From Bradyrhizobium sp. YR681 (GTDB lineage: Bacteria; Pseudomonadota; Alphaproteobacteria; Rhizobiales; Xanthobacteraceae): 64,000 nucleotides of DNA. Location: NCBI RefSeq assembly GCF_000282615.1, contig NZ_AKIY01000192.1, positions 1 through 64,000 on the forward strand, read 5' to 3'. The notes beneath the pieces were generated by a model. That model saw only the letters and a program-made list of their open reading frames with translations, was not told where the DNA came from and did not search any database. Positions 44,509-53,140 of the stretch are shown here, piece by piece. How positions within the stretch are numbered: the first letter of the stretch is position 1; every line of letters begins with the position of its first letter. Made by a program: the position numbers and the translations under genes.

Positions 44509-45471
44509 ATGAACGTGAAAACAATCAGCGTCATTACGCCCTGCTACAACGAAGAGCTCAACGTCAGGGATTGCTATCAAGCGATCCGGGAGATCTTCGA
44601 CAGCGAGCTCGAGGGCTATCGGCGCGAGCACATCTTCTGCGACAATGCCTCCGACGACCGCACCATGGAGATCCTGCGCGAGATCGCAGCCCAGGATCCC
44701 GCGGTGAAGATCATCGTCAACGCGCGCAATTTCGGGCCGCTGCGCAACACCTACAACGGAGTGATGGCGAGCAGCGGCGACGCCGTCCTGCTGTTCATGC
44801 CGGCCGACCTTCAGGACCCGCCCGAACTGCTTCCGCAGTTCGTCAAGCTCTGGGAGGCCGGCAACGAGATCGTCTACGGCATCCGCGCAGTCCGGGAAGA
44901 AAGTCGTCTGATGCGCGGGCTCCGCAACGCCTACTACCGCGTGCTGACCAGATTCTCCGAACTCAAGGTGCCGCCCGGCGTCGGTGACTTCCAGCTCGTC
45001 GACAGGCGCGTCGTCGAGGCCATGCGCCACGTCCGCGACGCCTATCCGTTCATGCGCATGATGACGTTCGAGTGCGGCGGCCGCATGGTCGGCGTGCCCT
45101 ACACCTGGCGCGAACGCAAAAAGGGATTCTCGAAGAACCGCGCCGGCGCGCTGATCGACCAGGGGCTCAACGGGCTGGTGTCCTTTACCACGGCGCCGGT
45201 CCGGTTCGGCCTGCTCGCCGGCTTTCTGATCTCGGCGCTCAGCATCGGCTATGCCATCGTCAATTTCGTGATCGGCCTCGTCCTGTACCGGCAACTGGCC
45301 GAGCCCGGCATCATCACGCTGATCGTCGCCATGTTCTTCTTCGGCGGCGTGCAATTGTTCTTCATGGGCATGATCGGGGAATACGTGCTCGCGATCTACG
45401 GGCAGGTGCGCGAGAAGCCCGTCGTGTTCGAGCGCGAGCGGGTCAATTTCGACCTGCCGCCCTCGTCCTAG
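44509..45471 (+). CDS. GT2 glycosyltransferase, polyprenyl-phosphate sugar type (GtrB/ArnC-like)
   Basis: A 320-residue enzyme with catalytic core ISVITPCYNEELNVRDCY, CDNASDDRTME and FMPADLQDPPELLPQF near residue 98. Two C-terminal helices at about 228-258 and 264-292 anchor it, as in GtrB and ArnC. It would transfer a sugar from a nucleotide donor to undecaprenyl phosphate at the cytosolic face. With the membrane protein just upstream (22-base gap) it forms a likely pair for glycan side-chain addition. Its TAG stop overlaps the stop of the convergent transketolase gene in a shared CTAG. Confidence 0.87.
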   Translation: MNVKTISVITPCYNEELNVRDCYQAIREIFDSELEGYRREHIFCDNASDDRTMEILREIAAQDPAVKIIVNARNFGPLRNTYNGVMASSGDAVLLFMPADLQDPPELLPQFVKLWEAGNEIVYGIRAVREESRLMRGLRNAYYRVLTRFSELKVPPGVGDFQLVDRRVVEAMRHVRDAYPFMRMMTFECGGRMVGVPYTWRERKKGFSKNRAGALIDQGLNGLVSFTTAPVRFGLLAGFLISALSIGYAIVNFVIGLVLYRQLAEPGIITLIVAMFFFGGVQLFFMGMIGEYVLAIYGQVREKPVVFERERVNFDLPPSS

Positions 45472-46391
45472 CGCTTCACCAGCGCCTGCTCGATCCGCGC
45501 GACGATCGTCGGCACTGACAGGCCGGCGGCGTCGAGCAGTGCCTCGCGCGAACCCGCACTCGACGTCTTGCCGCCCTGCTCGGGAATGCCGAGGCCCGTG
45601 ACCGGCGCCCGCTTCGCGTCGCCGGCGAACACGCCGGCCACCAGACTGAACAGCCCACCGCGCAAAATATGCTCTTCGAGCGTCACGACAAGCGATGCAT
45701 CGCGCACCGCATCGCGGATCGTGGCCTCGTCGAGCGGCTTCAGGCAGGAGATGCTGACGACGCCGACGTCCCTGCCGCGCCCCGCAAGCTCACCGGCCGC
45801 ATCCAGCGCGCGCGAGGCGATCGGCCCGGAGGAGAGGATCACGACATCCCGTCCCTCGCGCAGGACCCGCGGCTTGCGAATGTCGGTCACGACAGAGCCG
45901 AGATTGGGCTCACCCTGCCGGCTGAGCCGCAGATAGGACGGTCTGCCGCTTCCTGCGATCAGACGCGTTGCGGCGCGCACCTCCATGGGATCGCAGGGCA
46001 CGAACACCTCGATGCCCGGCAGCATCGACATGATGCCTGCGTCCTCCAGCGCATGATGCGTGTAGCCCTGGCTGCCATAGGCATAGCCGGCGCCGACCGC
46101 CACGACCTTGACGTCGGCGCCGTGGTAGCAGACGTCGTTGCGGAGCTGCTCGAGGCAGCGCAGCGTCGGGAAATTGCCGATCGAGTAGATGAAGACCGTC
46201 TTGCCCGACAGCGCAATGCCGGCGGCGATGCCCGCCATGTTCTGCTCGGCGACGCCGACATTGAGATAGCGCTCGGGAAATTTCGCGGCAAAAGGCTCCA
46301 GCACGGAATAGCCGAGATCGCCGCAGAGCAGCCAGATGTCGGGGTTCTCGCTCGCCGCCTGCGACAGGCTCTCGATGAACGTCGTCCTCAT
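45468..46391 (-). CDS. Transketolase-like protein, C-terminal subunit
   Basis: A 307-residue protein equal to the pyrimidine-binding and C-terminal domains of transketolase. YLNVGVAEQNMAGIAAGIAL near residue 45 includes the catalytic Glu that activates thiamine diphosphate. GIEVFVPCDPMEVRAATRL and SCLKPLDEATI follow. It needs the N-terminal subunit encoded just upstream, whose stop shares ATGA with this start. Placed among CDP- and UDP-sugar genes rather than pentose-phosphate genes, it may transfer a two-carbon unit to a nucleotide ketosugar to build a branched sugar (inference). Confidence 0.88.
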   Translation of the reverse strand: MRTTFIESLSQAASENPDIWLLCGDLGYSVLEPFAAKFPERYLNVGVAEQNMAGIAAGIALSGKTVFIYSIGNFPTLRCLEQLRNDVCYHGADVKVVAVGAGYAYGSQGYTHHALEDAGIMSMLPGIEVFVPCDPMEVRAATRLIAGSGRPSYLRLSRQGEPNLGSVVTDIRKPRVLREGRDVVILSSGPIASRALDAAGELAGRGRDVGVVSISCLKPLDEATIRDAVRDASLVVTLEEHILRGGLFSLVAGVFAGDAKRAPVTGLGIPEQGGKTSSAGSREALLDAAGLSVPTIVARIEQALVKR

Positions 46392-47206
46392 GCGCCGACC
46401 TCGGCCAGCGCCTGCGCGAGCAGCTCATCCGAGGGTGAGCGGTAATGCCATTCGAGCTTGTTCTCCATGAAGCTCACGCCCTTGCCCTTCACGGTGTGGG
46501 CGATCACCACGGTCGGCCGGCCCGATGTTTCAGGCACGGCGCCCAGCACGCGTTCCAGCGCAGCGACATCGTGGCCGTCGATTTCCTCGACATGCCAGCC
46601 GAACGCCTTCCACTTCTCGGCGAAGGGATCGAGGTTCAGCACCTCGGCCACCGATCCAAAGCTCTGGATCTTGTTGAAGTCGACGATGACGCAGAGATTG
46701 CCAAGCTTGTGGTGGGGCGCAAACAGGATGCCTTCCCAGTTCGAGCCCTCGTCACATTCGCCGTCGCTGAGCAGGCAGAATACACGGCTCCCGGCACCTG
46801 CCGAGCGCGCGGCGAGCGCCATGCCGATCGCAATTGGAAGTCCATGGCCGAGCGAGCCGGTCGAGACCTCGACGCCGGGAACGGCGTGGCTGACGTGACC
46901 GGTGAAGATCGATCCGTCGCGGCAATAGCTGTCGAGGTCGGCCGGCGAAAAGAAGCCGCATTCGGCCAGCGTGGCGTACATGATCGCGGTGGCGTGGCCC
47001 TTGCTGAGCACGAAGCGGTCGCGGCCCGGGCTTTGCGGATCGGCCGGATCGACGCGCAGGATCCGCGTGTACAGCACCGCCAGAATGTCCGCCATCGAGA
47101 GGCAGCCGCCGATATGCGAGGCCTTGGCGGCATGCACCATCCGCAGCGCGTGCGCGCGAATGCGCCGCGCAAACTCTTTCGGCTCAGGAAGATTTGGTCG
47201 CGTCAT
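46388..47206 (-). CDS. Transketolase-like protein, N-terminal subunit
   Basis: A 272-residue thiamine diphosphate-binding subunit. SKGHATAIMYATLAE near residue 68 and STGSLGHGLPIAIGMAL near residue 115 are transketolase marks. The ThDP/Mg motif is LLSDGECDEGSNWEG at about residues 145-160, ending in Asn further on (DFNKIQS). It pairs with the C-terminal subunit gene by ATGA coupling. Its 5' end overlaps the upstream epimerase gene by 23 bases, placing all three in one operon. Split transketolases are common in secondary metabolism and glycan loci. Confidence 0.88.
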   Translation of the reverse strand: MTRPNLPEPKEFARRIRAHALRMVHAAKASHIGGCLSMADILAVLYTRILRVDPADPQSPGRDRFVLSKGHATAIMYATLAECGFFSPADLDSYCRDGSIFTGHVSHAVPGVEVSTGSLGHGLPIAIGMALAARSAGAGSRVFCLLSDGECDEGSNWEGILFAPHHKLGNLCVIVDFNKIQSFGSVAEVLNLDPFAEKWKAFGWHVEEIDGHDVAALERVLGAVPETSGRPTVVIAHTVKGKGVSFMENKLEWHYRSPSDELLAQALAEVGA

Positions 47207-48101
47207 GCCAGTCTACCGTTTCGCGCAGTCCTTCGTCCAACGACACTTCGGGCTTCCAGCCCAACGCGAGCATGCGCGAAACGTCCGCGGCCAGGATCAT
47301 AACCTGATCGGGCCGGTACGCCAACTCGCCGAAGCCGAGGCTCGCGGCGGGATCGACGAGATCGCGCAGTCGCGTCACCGTCTCGCGCAGCGGCGGCGCC
47401 TCCGGGCTGCCGACGTTGAAGATGCCGCGCGCGGAATCATGCGTGATCGCCAGCCGGAAGGCGCTGGCGGCATCGCGGGCGTGCAAAAATCCCCAGCGCT
47501 GCTCGCAGGCGGTCAGTGCCATGTGTTGGCCCGAGCGCAGGTTCCGGATCATGCTCGGGATCAGCCAGTAATCCGCATCCCTGGGGCCATAGGTCGAGAA
47601 GATCCGCAGCCAGGCCGCGCGCAGCCCCCGCTCCTCGCAAAGGCGCATCGCCATCGATCCGGCCGCGAGCTTGGCCATGCCGTAAAGCGTGGTCGGCCGC
47701 GGGATATCGTCCTCGTGGATGGCGCGATCATACGGGCCGTATTCGGCCTGCGATCCGGCGCCGACGAAGATTTTGGCGCCGGCCGCGGCGGCGAGCTCGG
47801 CCAGCCCGACCGTGTCGGGCACGTTCGCCGCCTGAACCGGGCTGTTGCGGTCGGCACCCGCGACGCCGCGCCAGGCCATGTGGACGACCGCCTCCGGGGC
47901 GAAGGCCGCCAGCGGCCCGCGCAGTCCGTCCAGATCTTCCAGACAGCCGGGAATCACGTGCAGCCGGTCATTAACCTCGTCCAGGCGCCAGGACGCGCTT
48001 TCCGGCCGCAACAGGACAGCCGCCTCGTGCCCCCGTGCCACGAGGTCCGCAACGAGATAGGAGCCCAGAAAACCGCTCGCGCCGGTGACAAAAACACGCA
48101 T
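47184..48101 (-). CDS. NAD-dependent epimerase/dehydratase (extended SDR)
   Basis: A 305-residue nucleotide-sugar enzyme. FVTGASGFLGSYL at residues 4-16 binds NAD(P), GSQAEYGPYD near residue 117 and the catalytic TLYGMAKLA near residue 138 give the Tyr-Lys pair. RIFSTYGPRD and WGFLHARDAASAF complete the epimerase pattern. It could be a 4-ketoreductase or epimerase. First in the operon with the split transketolase, it may reduce the keto product of that step. Divergent from the sulfotransferase gene. Confidence 0.85.
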   Translation of the reverse strand: MRVFVTGASGFLGSYLVADLVARGHEAAVLLRPESASWRLDEVNDRLHVIPGCLEDLDGLRGPLAAFAPEAVVHMAWRGVAGADRNSPVQAANVPDTVGLAELAAAAGAKIFVGAGSQAEYGPYDRAIHEDDIPRPTTLYGMAKLAAGSMAMRLCEERGLRAAWLRIFSTYGPRDADYWLIPSMIRNLRSGQHMALTACEQRWGFLHARDAASAFRLAITHDSARGIFNVGSPEAPPLRETVTRLRDLVDPAASLGFGELAYRPDQVMILAADVSRMLALGWKPEVSLDEGLRETVDWHDATKSS

Positions 48102-48166
48102 GGCGTCCCGCGTAGATCAGCCACCCCGGCCCGTCAACGTCCGGCGGTGCAACCTGCACTGCCTTC

Positions 48167-48182
48167 CGGCCCGGCCGGGCCG
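48167..48182. repeat. Perfect 16-base GC palindrome in a divergent promoter region
   Basis: CGGCCCGGCCGGGCCG is a perfect palindrome in the 158-base gap between the divergent epimerase and sulfotransferase genes. It may be an operator or a cruciform/hairpin element; GC-rich chance occurrence is also possible. No clear promoter boxes are seen beside it. Confidence 0.45.
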
Positions 48183-48259
48183 ATCCGAACTTGATTATCC
48201 GGCCCATGCAGCTAAACGGGGGGCCAGGATCGAGCTTCGACGACACGAGGGATAGACGC

Positions 48260-49213
48260 ATGAGCGACTTCAGGCTGGCCATGGTTTCCGCGGGCTTCGA
48301 GCACGGCGGCAACGTTACCCATCGTCACTTCGACGGCCATCCCGACCTGCTCGTCTACCCCTTCGAGTCGCAGCTCGGAAACCGCAACTTCAACGACTTC
48401 CTCGCCTCGGTCGAGCGCGTGCAGTACCGCTATCCCGAATTTCCGGAAGGGCTGACGGCGACCGAGCTCTACGAGCAGATGATCGACGAGGAGCTGAAGA
48501 CGTTCCTGCGCAAGCGCAACGGCTCCAAGTTCCGCGACGCCGACTGCGTGCTGGACGAGAAGAAGCGCGTCGCCGAATTCGTCCGGCTGTGCGGCGAGGC
48601 GCCGATCCCGCGCCGCAAGGTCATCGAGGCCTTCTTCCGTTCGACCTTCACGGCCTGGGAGAACTATTACACCAAGCCGCGCGCGGGCATGGTGCATGTC
48701 GGCTACTCGCCCGCCATCGGCATCGATGCCGACCGCATGGTGCGCGACTTCCCCAACGTCCGCATCCTGCACATCGTGCGCAATCCGTTCTCGGCCTACC
48801 GCGACACCAAGCGCCGCCCGTTCCCGCAGCCGCTGACGAAGTACCTGATCACCTGGAACATCTACCATTCGACGGTCGAGATGTTCGCCAAGATGTATCC
48901 CGAGAACGTGCGCATCTTCCGCTACGAGGACCTCGTCGAGGACAAGCGCAAGTTCATGACCGAGGCCGCCGGCTTCATCGGCGTGCCTTTCGCGGACAGC
49001 ATGCTCTATCCGAGCTGGAACGGCGTCGAGATCAAGGATTCCATCGCGCCCTGGGGCACCGTGCTCAAGAGCACCAAGGACTACAACAAGGCCGTCATCG
49101 AGGAGCTCTCGGACGACGAGCGCAAGCAGATCGCGCAGGGCACCGCGGCGCTGGCCCGCCATTTCGGCTACGACCAGATCGACTATCTGGGCCCGCTCTA
49201 TCGTGCTGGGTAA
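48260..49213 (+). CDS. Sulfotransferase-like protein with altered PAPS loop
   Basis: A 317-residue protein with the general pattern of sulfotransferases. FPNVRILHIVRNPFSAYRD near residue 165 matches the 3'-phosphate-binding Arg/Ser region, and IFRYEDLVEDKRKFM follows as usual. At the N-terminus, where a 5'-phosphosulfate loop such as RSGTTW is expected, the sequence reads SAGFEHGGNVTHRHF. The family is likely but normal PAPS binding is not assured. An ATG at 48260 follows a GAGGGA site. It overlaps the kinase gene downstream by 11 bases, suggesting a joint modification, for example sulfation and phosphorylation of a glycan residue. Confidence 0.75.
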   Translation: MSDFRLAMVSAGFEHGGNVTHRHFDGHPDLLVYPFESQLGNRNFNDFLASVERVQYRYPEFPEGLTATELYEQMIDEELKTFLRKRNGSKFRDADCVLDEKKRVAEFVRLCGEAPIPRRKVIEAFFRSTFTAWENYYTKPRAGMVHVGYSPAIGIDADRMVRDFPNVRILHIVRNPFSAYRDTKRRPFPQPLTKYLITWNIYHSTVEMFAKMYPENVRIFRYEDLVEDKRKFMTEAAGFIGVPFADSMLYPSWNGVEIKDSIAPWGTVLKSTKDYNKAVIEELSDDERKQIAQGTAALARHFGYDQIDYLGPLYRAG

Positions 49214-50090
49214 GATCGCGTTCTTCGAAACCGACGACCGCCCCGACATCGGCGCCGACCGCGCGCGCATCCTGCCCGCGCTGCTGCGCCATCTGCAATC
49301 ATCCGACCGCAACGCCGTCGTGACGCCAGCGCTCGGCGGCACGCTCGGCATCTGCTTCGATGCGCAGATCGCAGGCAAGAAGCGGTTCCTGAAGACGCAT
49401 CTTGCGGACGCGACCGCCCATGCCGGCTTCGCGGGAGAAGTCGATATCCTCTTCCATCTCTACGGCAAGGCGATCGTGCTCGACCGTTTCGAGCTCGCCC
49501 TTGCGGACGGAACGAAGCGGTTGTGCCTGCTGATGCCCGCGCTCGCCCCGCTGCCCGGCCCGATGCAGCCTGCGGACGCCGACGCGATGGCACGCGGATG
49601 CAGCGAACCGCTCAAGGATTGGCCGCCGCATAATCTCCCCACGTTCGACCGCTATCTGGCTGCCGCCGCGCGTGCCCTCGGGACTCTGTCGGACCGCAGC
49701 CTGCTGGAGCCGGCAGGCGCGGCCGAAGTGCACCGGCTGATCGCGCTGCTCGGGGAGCGTTCTCCAGAGTTGCCGCAAGCGCTCTGCCACGGCGATTTCG
49801 GACCGAAGAACATCATGCTTGACGGCACCGAACCGCGCGTCATCGATTGGGAAGACGCGTTCCTCGGCATCGCCGGCTACGATTATCTCTACTGGCTGAC
49901 ATTCATGGAGAACCGGCCGTTCCTGCAAACCGCAGCGTTCGGCCGAACCGCTCTTCCGCCCGAGATCGAGCGCGCCATCCTCGCGCTCGTCGTGCTGCTC
50001 AAATCCTACCTCGCGGTCTGCTCGGGCGCGTATCTCAAGCACGCGGTGTCCCCGCAGGCTCGCATCACGGAAATTCTCGAGCTGCGCTGA
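49203..50090 (+). CDS. APH-family small-molecule kinase
   Basis: A 295-residue protein with the aminoglycoside/choline-kinase fold. The Brenner motif is LCHGDFGPKNIML near residue 197, and the metal-binding DxE is VIDWEDAFLGIAGYD near residue 217. The N-terminal nucleotide lobe is reduced but includes KKRFLKTH as the likely ATP lysine. The GTG start lies inside the sulfotransferase 3' end, so the two are coupled. In a glycan locus such kinases may phosphorylate a sugar or a choline/ethanolamine-like group. An antibiotic-resistance role is unlikely given the context. Confidence 0.8.
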   Translation: MLGKIAFFETDDRPDIGADRARILPALLRHLQSSDRNAVVTPALGGTLGICFDAQIAGKKRFLKTHLADATAHAGFAGEVDILFHLYGKAIVLDRFELALADGTKRLCLLMPALAPLPGPMQPADADAMARGCSEPLKDWPPHNLPTFDRYLAAAARALGTLSDRSLLEPAGAAEVHRLIALLGERSPELPQALCHGDFGPKNIMLDGTEPRVIDWEDAFLGIAGYDYLYWLTFMENRPFLQTAAFGRTALPPEIERAILALVVLLKSYLAVCSGAYLKHAVSPQARITEILELR

Positions 50091-51170
50091 TCACGCCGCC
50101 GGCGCGGTGCCGACGACCTGGTCGAGCTGATCGAGCGAGAACGCGCGCAGGTCCTTCCCCTCGCGCAGCGCCCTGTACCAGTCGACGGTGAGGCGCAGGC
50201 CCTGCGCCAGATCGAGCCGCGGCGTCCAGCCGAGCTCGCTGCGCGCCTTGGCGCAGTCGAGCCTGAGATAGGCGGCCTCGTGCGGATGCGGGCCAGCATC
50301 GGCGGTCCAGCGCGCGCCGTCTCCCCACAGCGCGATCAGCTGTTCGACCACGGCCCCGACCGGCACCTCGCTTGCGGCATCCGGCCCGAAATTCCAGCCG
50401 CCGATGAAGCGCTCCTCACCCGCCAGCCGCTCGACCAGCTTGAGATAGCCGAGCACCGGATCGAGCGCGTGCTGCCAGGGCCGCACCGAATTGGGATTGC
50501 GGATGCGCAAGGGCTCGCCCCCCAGGAACGCCTGCATCGCATCGGGCACCAGGCGGTCGCGCGCCCAGTCGCCGCCGCCGAACACGTTTCCCGCACGCGC
50601 CGTCGCAACGCGCGCCGCGCCGGGTCCGTTGAAGAAGCTGTGGCGATAGGAGTGCGTGACGAGCTCGGCACAGGCCTTGCTGTTGCTGTAGGGATCGTCG
50701 CCGCCGAGGCGATCGCCCTCGCGAAACGCGCTGCCCGCGCCATTGTTCTCGTAGCATTTGTCGCTGGTGACATTCAGGATCACCTGCACTGAACGCAGCT
50801 GCCGCGCGGCCTCCAGCACATGCACGGTGCCCATCACATTGGTCGCAAAGGTCTCGACCGGCTCCTCGTAGGAGGGCCGCACCAGCGCCTGCGCAGCCAT
50901 GTGGATGACGATGTCGGGTGCGGCCTCCGCCATCGCGGCGCGTAAAGTGGAGAGATCGCGGATGTCGGCGATGCGGTGCTTGATGTCGTCGGCGATCCGC
51001 GCCGTCACGAACAGCGAGGATTGATGCGTCGGTGCCAGCGCATAGCCGTAGACGTCGGCCCCGAGGCGGCGCAGCAGCAGCGAGGCCCAGGCGCCCTTGA
51101 AGCCGGTATGGCCGGTGAGAAAGACCTTCTTGCCGCGCCAGAATGCGGGATCCGTCACCAGACCCTCCAT
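50091..51170 (-). CDS. rfbG: CDP-glucose 4,6-dehydratase, RfbG
   Basis: A 359-residue extended SDR converting CDP-glucose to CDP-4-keto-6-deoxy-D-glucose. VFLTGHTGFKGAWASLLL at about residues 15-32 is the typical RfbG NAD site. NVTSDKCYENN and the catalytic DDPYSNSKACAELV lie near residues 125-150. The ATG at 51170 gives normal length; a GTG at 51191 is also possible. It follows rfbF with a 16-base overlap. No CDP-6-deoxy-3,4-glucoseen genes (rfbH) are present, so the 4-keto sugar is used directly or by the nearby transketolase-like pair. Confidence 0.93.
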   Translation of the reverse strand: MEGLVTDPAFWRGKKVFLTGHTGFKGAWASLLLRRLGADVYGYALAPTHQSSLFVTARIADDIKHRIADIRDLSTLRAAMAEAAPDIVIHMAAQALVRPSYEEPVETFATNVMGTVHVLEAARQLRSVQVILNVTSDKCYENNGAGSAFREGDRLGGDDPYSNSKACAELVTHSYRHSFFNGPGAARVATARAGNVFGGGDWARDRLVPDAMQAFLGGEPLRIRNPNSVRPWQHALDPVLGYLKLVERLAGEERFIGGWNFGPDAASEVPVGAVVEQLIALWGDGARWTADAGPHPHEAAYLRLDCAKARSELGWTPRLDLAQGLRLTVDWYRALREGKDLRAFSLDQLDQVVGTAPAA

Positions 51171-51925
51171 TTGGCGCGGTTGCCCGCCCACTCGCCCTCG
51201 AGAAAATTGCGGTCCCGCAGCGAATCCATCGGATGCCAGAAGCCGGGATGCACATAGGCGCGCAGATCGTCGCCGCGCACCAGCTGCTCCATCGGCTCGC
51301 GCTCCCAGATCGTCTTGTCGCCTTCGATCAGCTCGCCGACCGATGGCGACAGCAGGAAGAAGCCACCATTGATCCAGCCGCCGTCGTCGTTCGGCTTCTC
51401 CTCGAAATTGACCACCCGGTCGCCCTCGATCGCGACCGCGCCGAACCGTTTGGCCGGCCGCACCACCGAGACGGTGGCCCTGCGCCCATGCGCCTTGTGG
51501 AAGGCGATCTCGGCGGCGAGATCGATGTCGGCGACGCCGTCGCCATAGGTCAGCGCGAAGAAGGGTTCGTCGGCGACGTAGGGCAGCACCCGCTTCAGCC
51601 GGCCACCGGTCTGGGTCTCCTCGCCGGTGTCGACCAGCGTGACCCGCCAGGGTTCGGCGGTCTCGCGATGCACTTCCATCCGGTTCTCGGCGATGTGAAA
51701 AGTCACGTCGGACATGTGCAGGAAGTAGTTCGCGAAATACTCCTTGATCATGAAGCCCTTGTAGCCAAGGCAGATCACGAAATCATGGAAACCGTAATGG
51801 CTGTAGATCTTCATGATGTGCCAGAGGATCGGCCGGCCGCCGATCTCGACCATCGGCTTGGGCCGCGTGCTGGTCTCCTCGGCAATTCGGGTGCCCAGGC
51901 CTCCTGCAAGGATTACGACTTTCAT
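51155..51925 (-). CDS. rfbF: Glucose-1-phosphate cytidylyltransferase, RfbF
   Basis: A 256-residue nucleotidyltransferase making CDP-glucose from CTP and glucose-1-phosphate. VVILAGGLGTRIAEET at residues 3-18 is the activation loop, RPKPMVEIGGRPI follows, and YGDGVADIDL near residue 130 binds metal. VNFEEKPNDDGGWINGGFFL is typical of RfbF/DdhA. With rfbG it commits glucose to CDP-linked deoxy sugars. It is divergent from the UDP-glucuronate decarboxylase gene across a 210-base gap. Confidence 0.95.
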   Translation of the reverse strand: MKVVILAGGLGTRIAEETSTRPKPMVEIGGRPILWHIMKIYSHYGFHDFVICLGYKGFMIKEYFANYFLHMSDVTFHIAENRMEVHRETAEPWRVTLVDTGEETQTGGRLKRVLPYVADEPFFALTYGDGVADIDLAAEIAFHKAHGRRATVSVVRPAKRFGAVAIEGDRVVNFEEKPNDDGGWINGGFFLLSPSVGELIEGDKTIWEREPMEQLVRGDDLRAYVHPGFWHPMDSLRDRNFLEGEWAGNRAKWRVW

Positions 51926-52033
51926 TCACCTGGCTCCAACGGGACAACCCAGCCTCTGCATACCCGACGGCTTCTATACGAACCGGAAACGGCCGGAAAA
52001 TCCCTCCGACGCAACCCTGGGAATTATTCAGCG

Positions 52034-52045
52034 GTAATATATTAC
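52034..52045. promoter_or_regulatory. AT-rich perfect palindrome between divergent sugar genes
   Basis: GTAATATATTAC is a perfect 12-base palindrome lying in the most AT-rich part of the 210-base gap between rfbF (minus) and the decarboxylase gene (plus). It sits about 90 bases from the plus-strand start and about 110 from rfbF. Its position and composition fit an operator or overlapping -10 element; no regulator is identified. Confidence 0.45.
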
Positions 52046-52135
52046 TTAACGCAAGCCTATTGGCGTTTCCACCCGTAGCCGATACCACTCTGCCGGCCGC
52101 CCCGGACGCCGCCCCGAGACCAGCTGGAACCGATA

Positions 52136-53098
52136 ATGCCGTTTGAAAGCTACAAGAACAGCCGCATCCTCGTCACCGGGGGCGCCGGCTTCATCGGATC
52201 GCACATCTGCGAGCGGCTGCTCGATGCCGGCGCCGAAGTGGTCTCGGCAGACAATTATTTCACCGGCAGCCGGCGCAACATCGCCCACCTGATCTCAAAT
52301 CCGCTGTTCGAGGCGGTCAGGCACGACGTCACCTTCCCGCTCTACATCGAGGTCGACGCGATCTTCAACCTGGCCTGCCCGGCCTCGCCGATCCACTACC
52401 AGCGCGACCCCGTGCAGACCACCAAGACCTCCGTGCACGGCGCCATCAACATGCTCGGCCTTGCTAAACGGCTCAAGGCGCGGATCTTCCAGGCCTCGAC
52501 CAGCGAGGTCTATGGCGATCCGCTGATCCACCCGCAGACCGAGGATTACTGGGGCAACGTCAACCCGATCGGCATCCGCTCCTGCTACGACGAAGGCAAG
52601 CGCTGCGCCGAGACGCTGTTCTTCGACTATTGGCGCCAGCACGGCCTGCCGATCAAGGTCGCGCGCATCTTCAACACCTATGGCCCGCGCATGCAGCCCA
52701 ATGACGGCCGCGTGGTGTCCTCCTTCATCGTCCAGGCGCTCCAGGGCGAGCCGATCACCGTGTTCGGCGACGGCGGACAGACCCGCTCGTTCTGCTATGT
52801 CGACGATCTCGTCGAGGCCATCCTGCGCCTGATGGTGACGAACGAGGACGTCACCGGCCCGATCAACATCGGCAACAATTCCGAATTCACCATTCGCGAG
52901 CTCGCCGAAAAGGTCATCGAGCTCACCGGCTCGCGCTCCAAGCTGGTGTTCAAGCCGCTGCCGCAGGACGACCCGCGCCAGCGCCAGCCCGATCTCACCA
53001 AGGCCAAGGCTGTCCTGAACTGGCAGCCGAAGGTCGCGCTCGAGGACGGCCTGAAGGAAACGATCGCCTATTTCAAGCACTCGCTCGAAATCGCCTGA
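52136..53098 (+). CDS. UDP-glucuronate decarboxylase (UDP-xylose synthase)
   Basis: A 320-residue extended SDR of the UXS type that oxidises and decarboxylates UDP-glucuronate to UDP-xylose. [19 protein letters not shown] at residues 11-29 binds [19 protein letters not shown] near residue 83 and the catalytic [13 protein letters not shown] near residue 156 are diagnostic for [22 protein letters not shown] also fits. The ATG at 52136 is chosen as it leads directly into the fold. Product UDP-xylose or a 4-keto intermediate feeds the second glycan. The membrane protein gene follows 42 bases later. Confidence 0.93.
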   Translation: MPFESYKNSRILVTGGAGFIGSHICERLLDAGAEVVSADNYFTGSRRNIAHLISNPLFEAVRHDVTFPLYIEVDAIFNLACPASPIHYQRDPVQTTKTSVHGAINMLGLAKRLKARIFQASTSEVYGDPLIHPQTEDYWGNVNPIGIRSCYDEGKRCAETLFFDYWRQHGLPIKVARIFNTYGPRMQPNDGRVVSSFIVQALQGEPITVFGDGGQTRSFCYVDDLVEAILRLMVTNEDVTGPINIGNNSEFTIRELAEKVIELTGSRSKLVFKPLPQDDPRQRQPDLTKAKAVLNWQPKVALEDGLKETIAYFKHSLEIA

Positions 53099-53140
53099 TC
53101 CCGCTCGCAACTCACCGCGTCCGCAAGCGAGCTGTCCGCC

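Noticed and set aside
49203-50090. Aminoglycoside resistance gene
   Set aside because: The APH fold is shared by many kinases; the coupled sulfotransferase and glycan context argue for another substrate.
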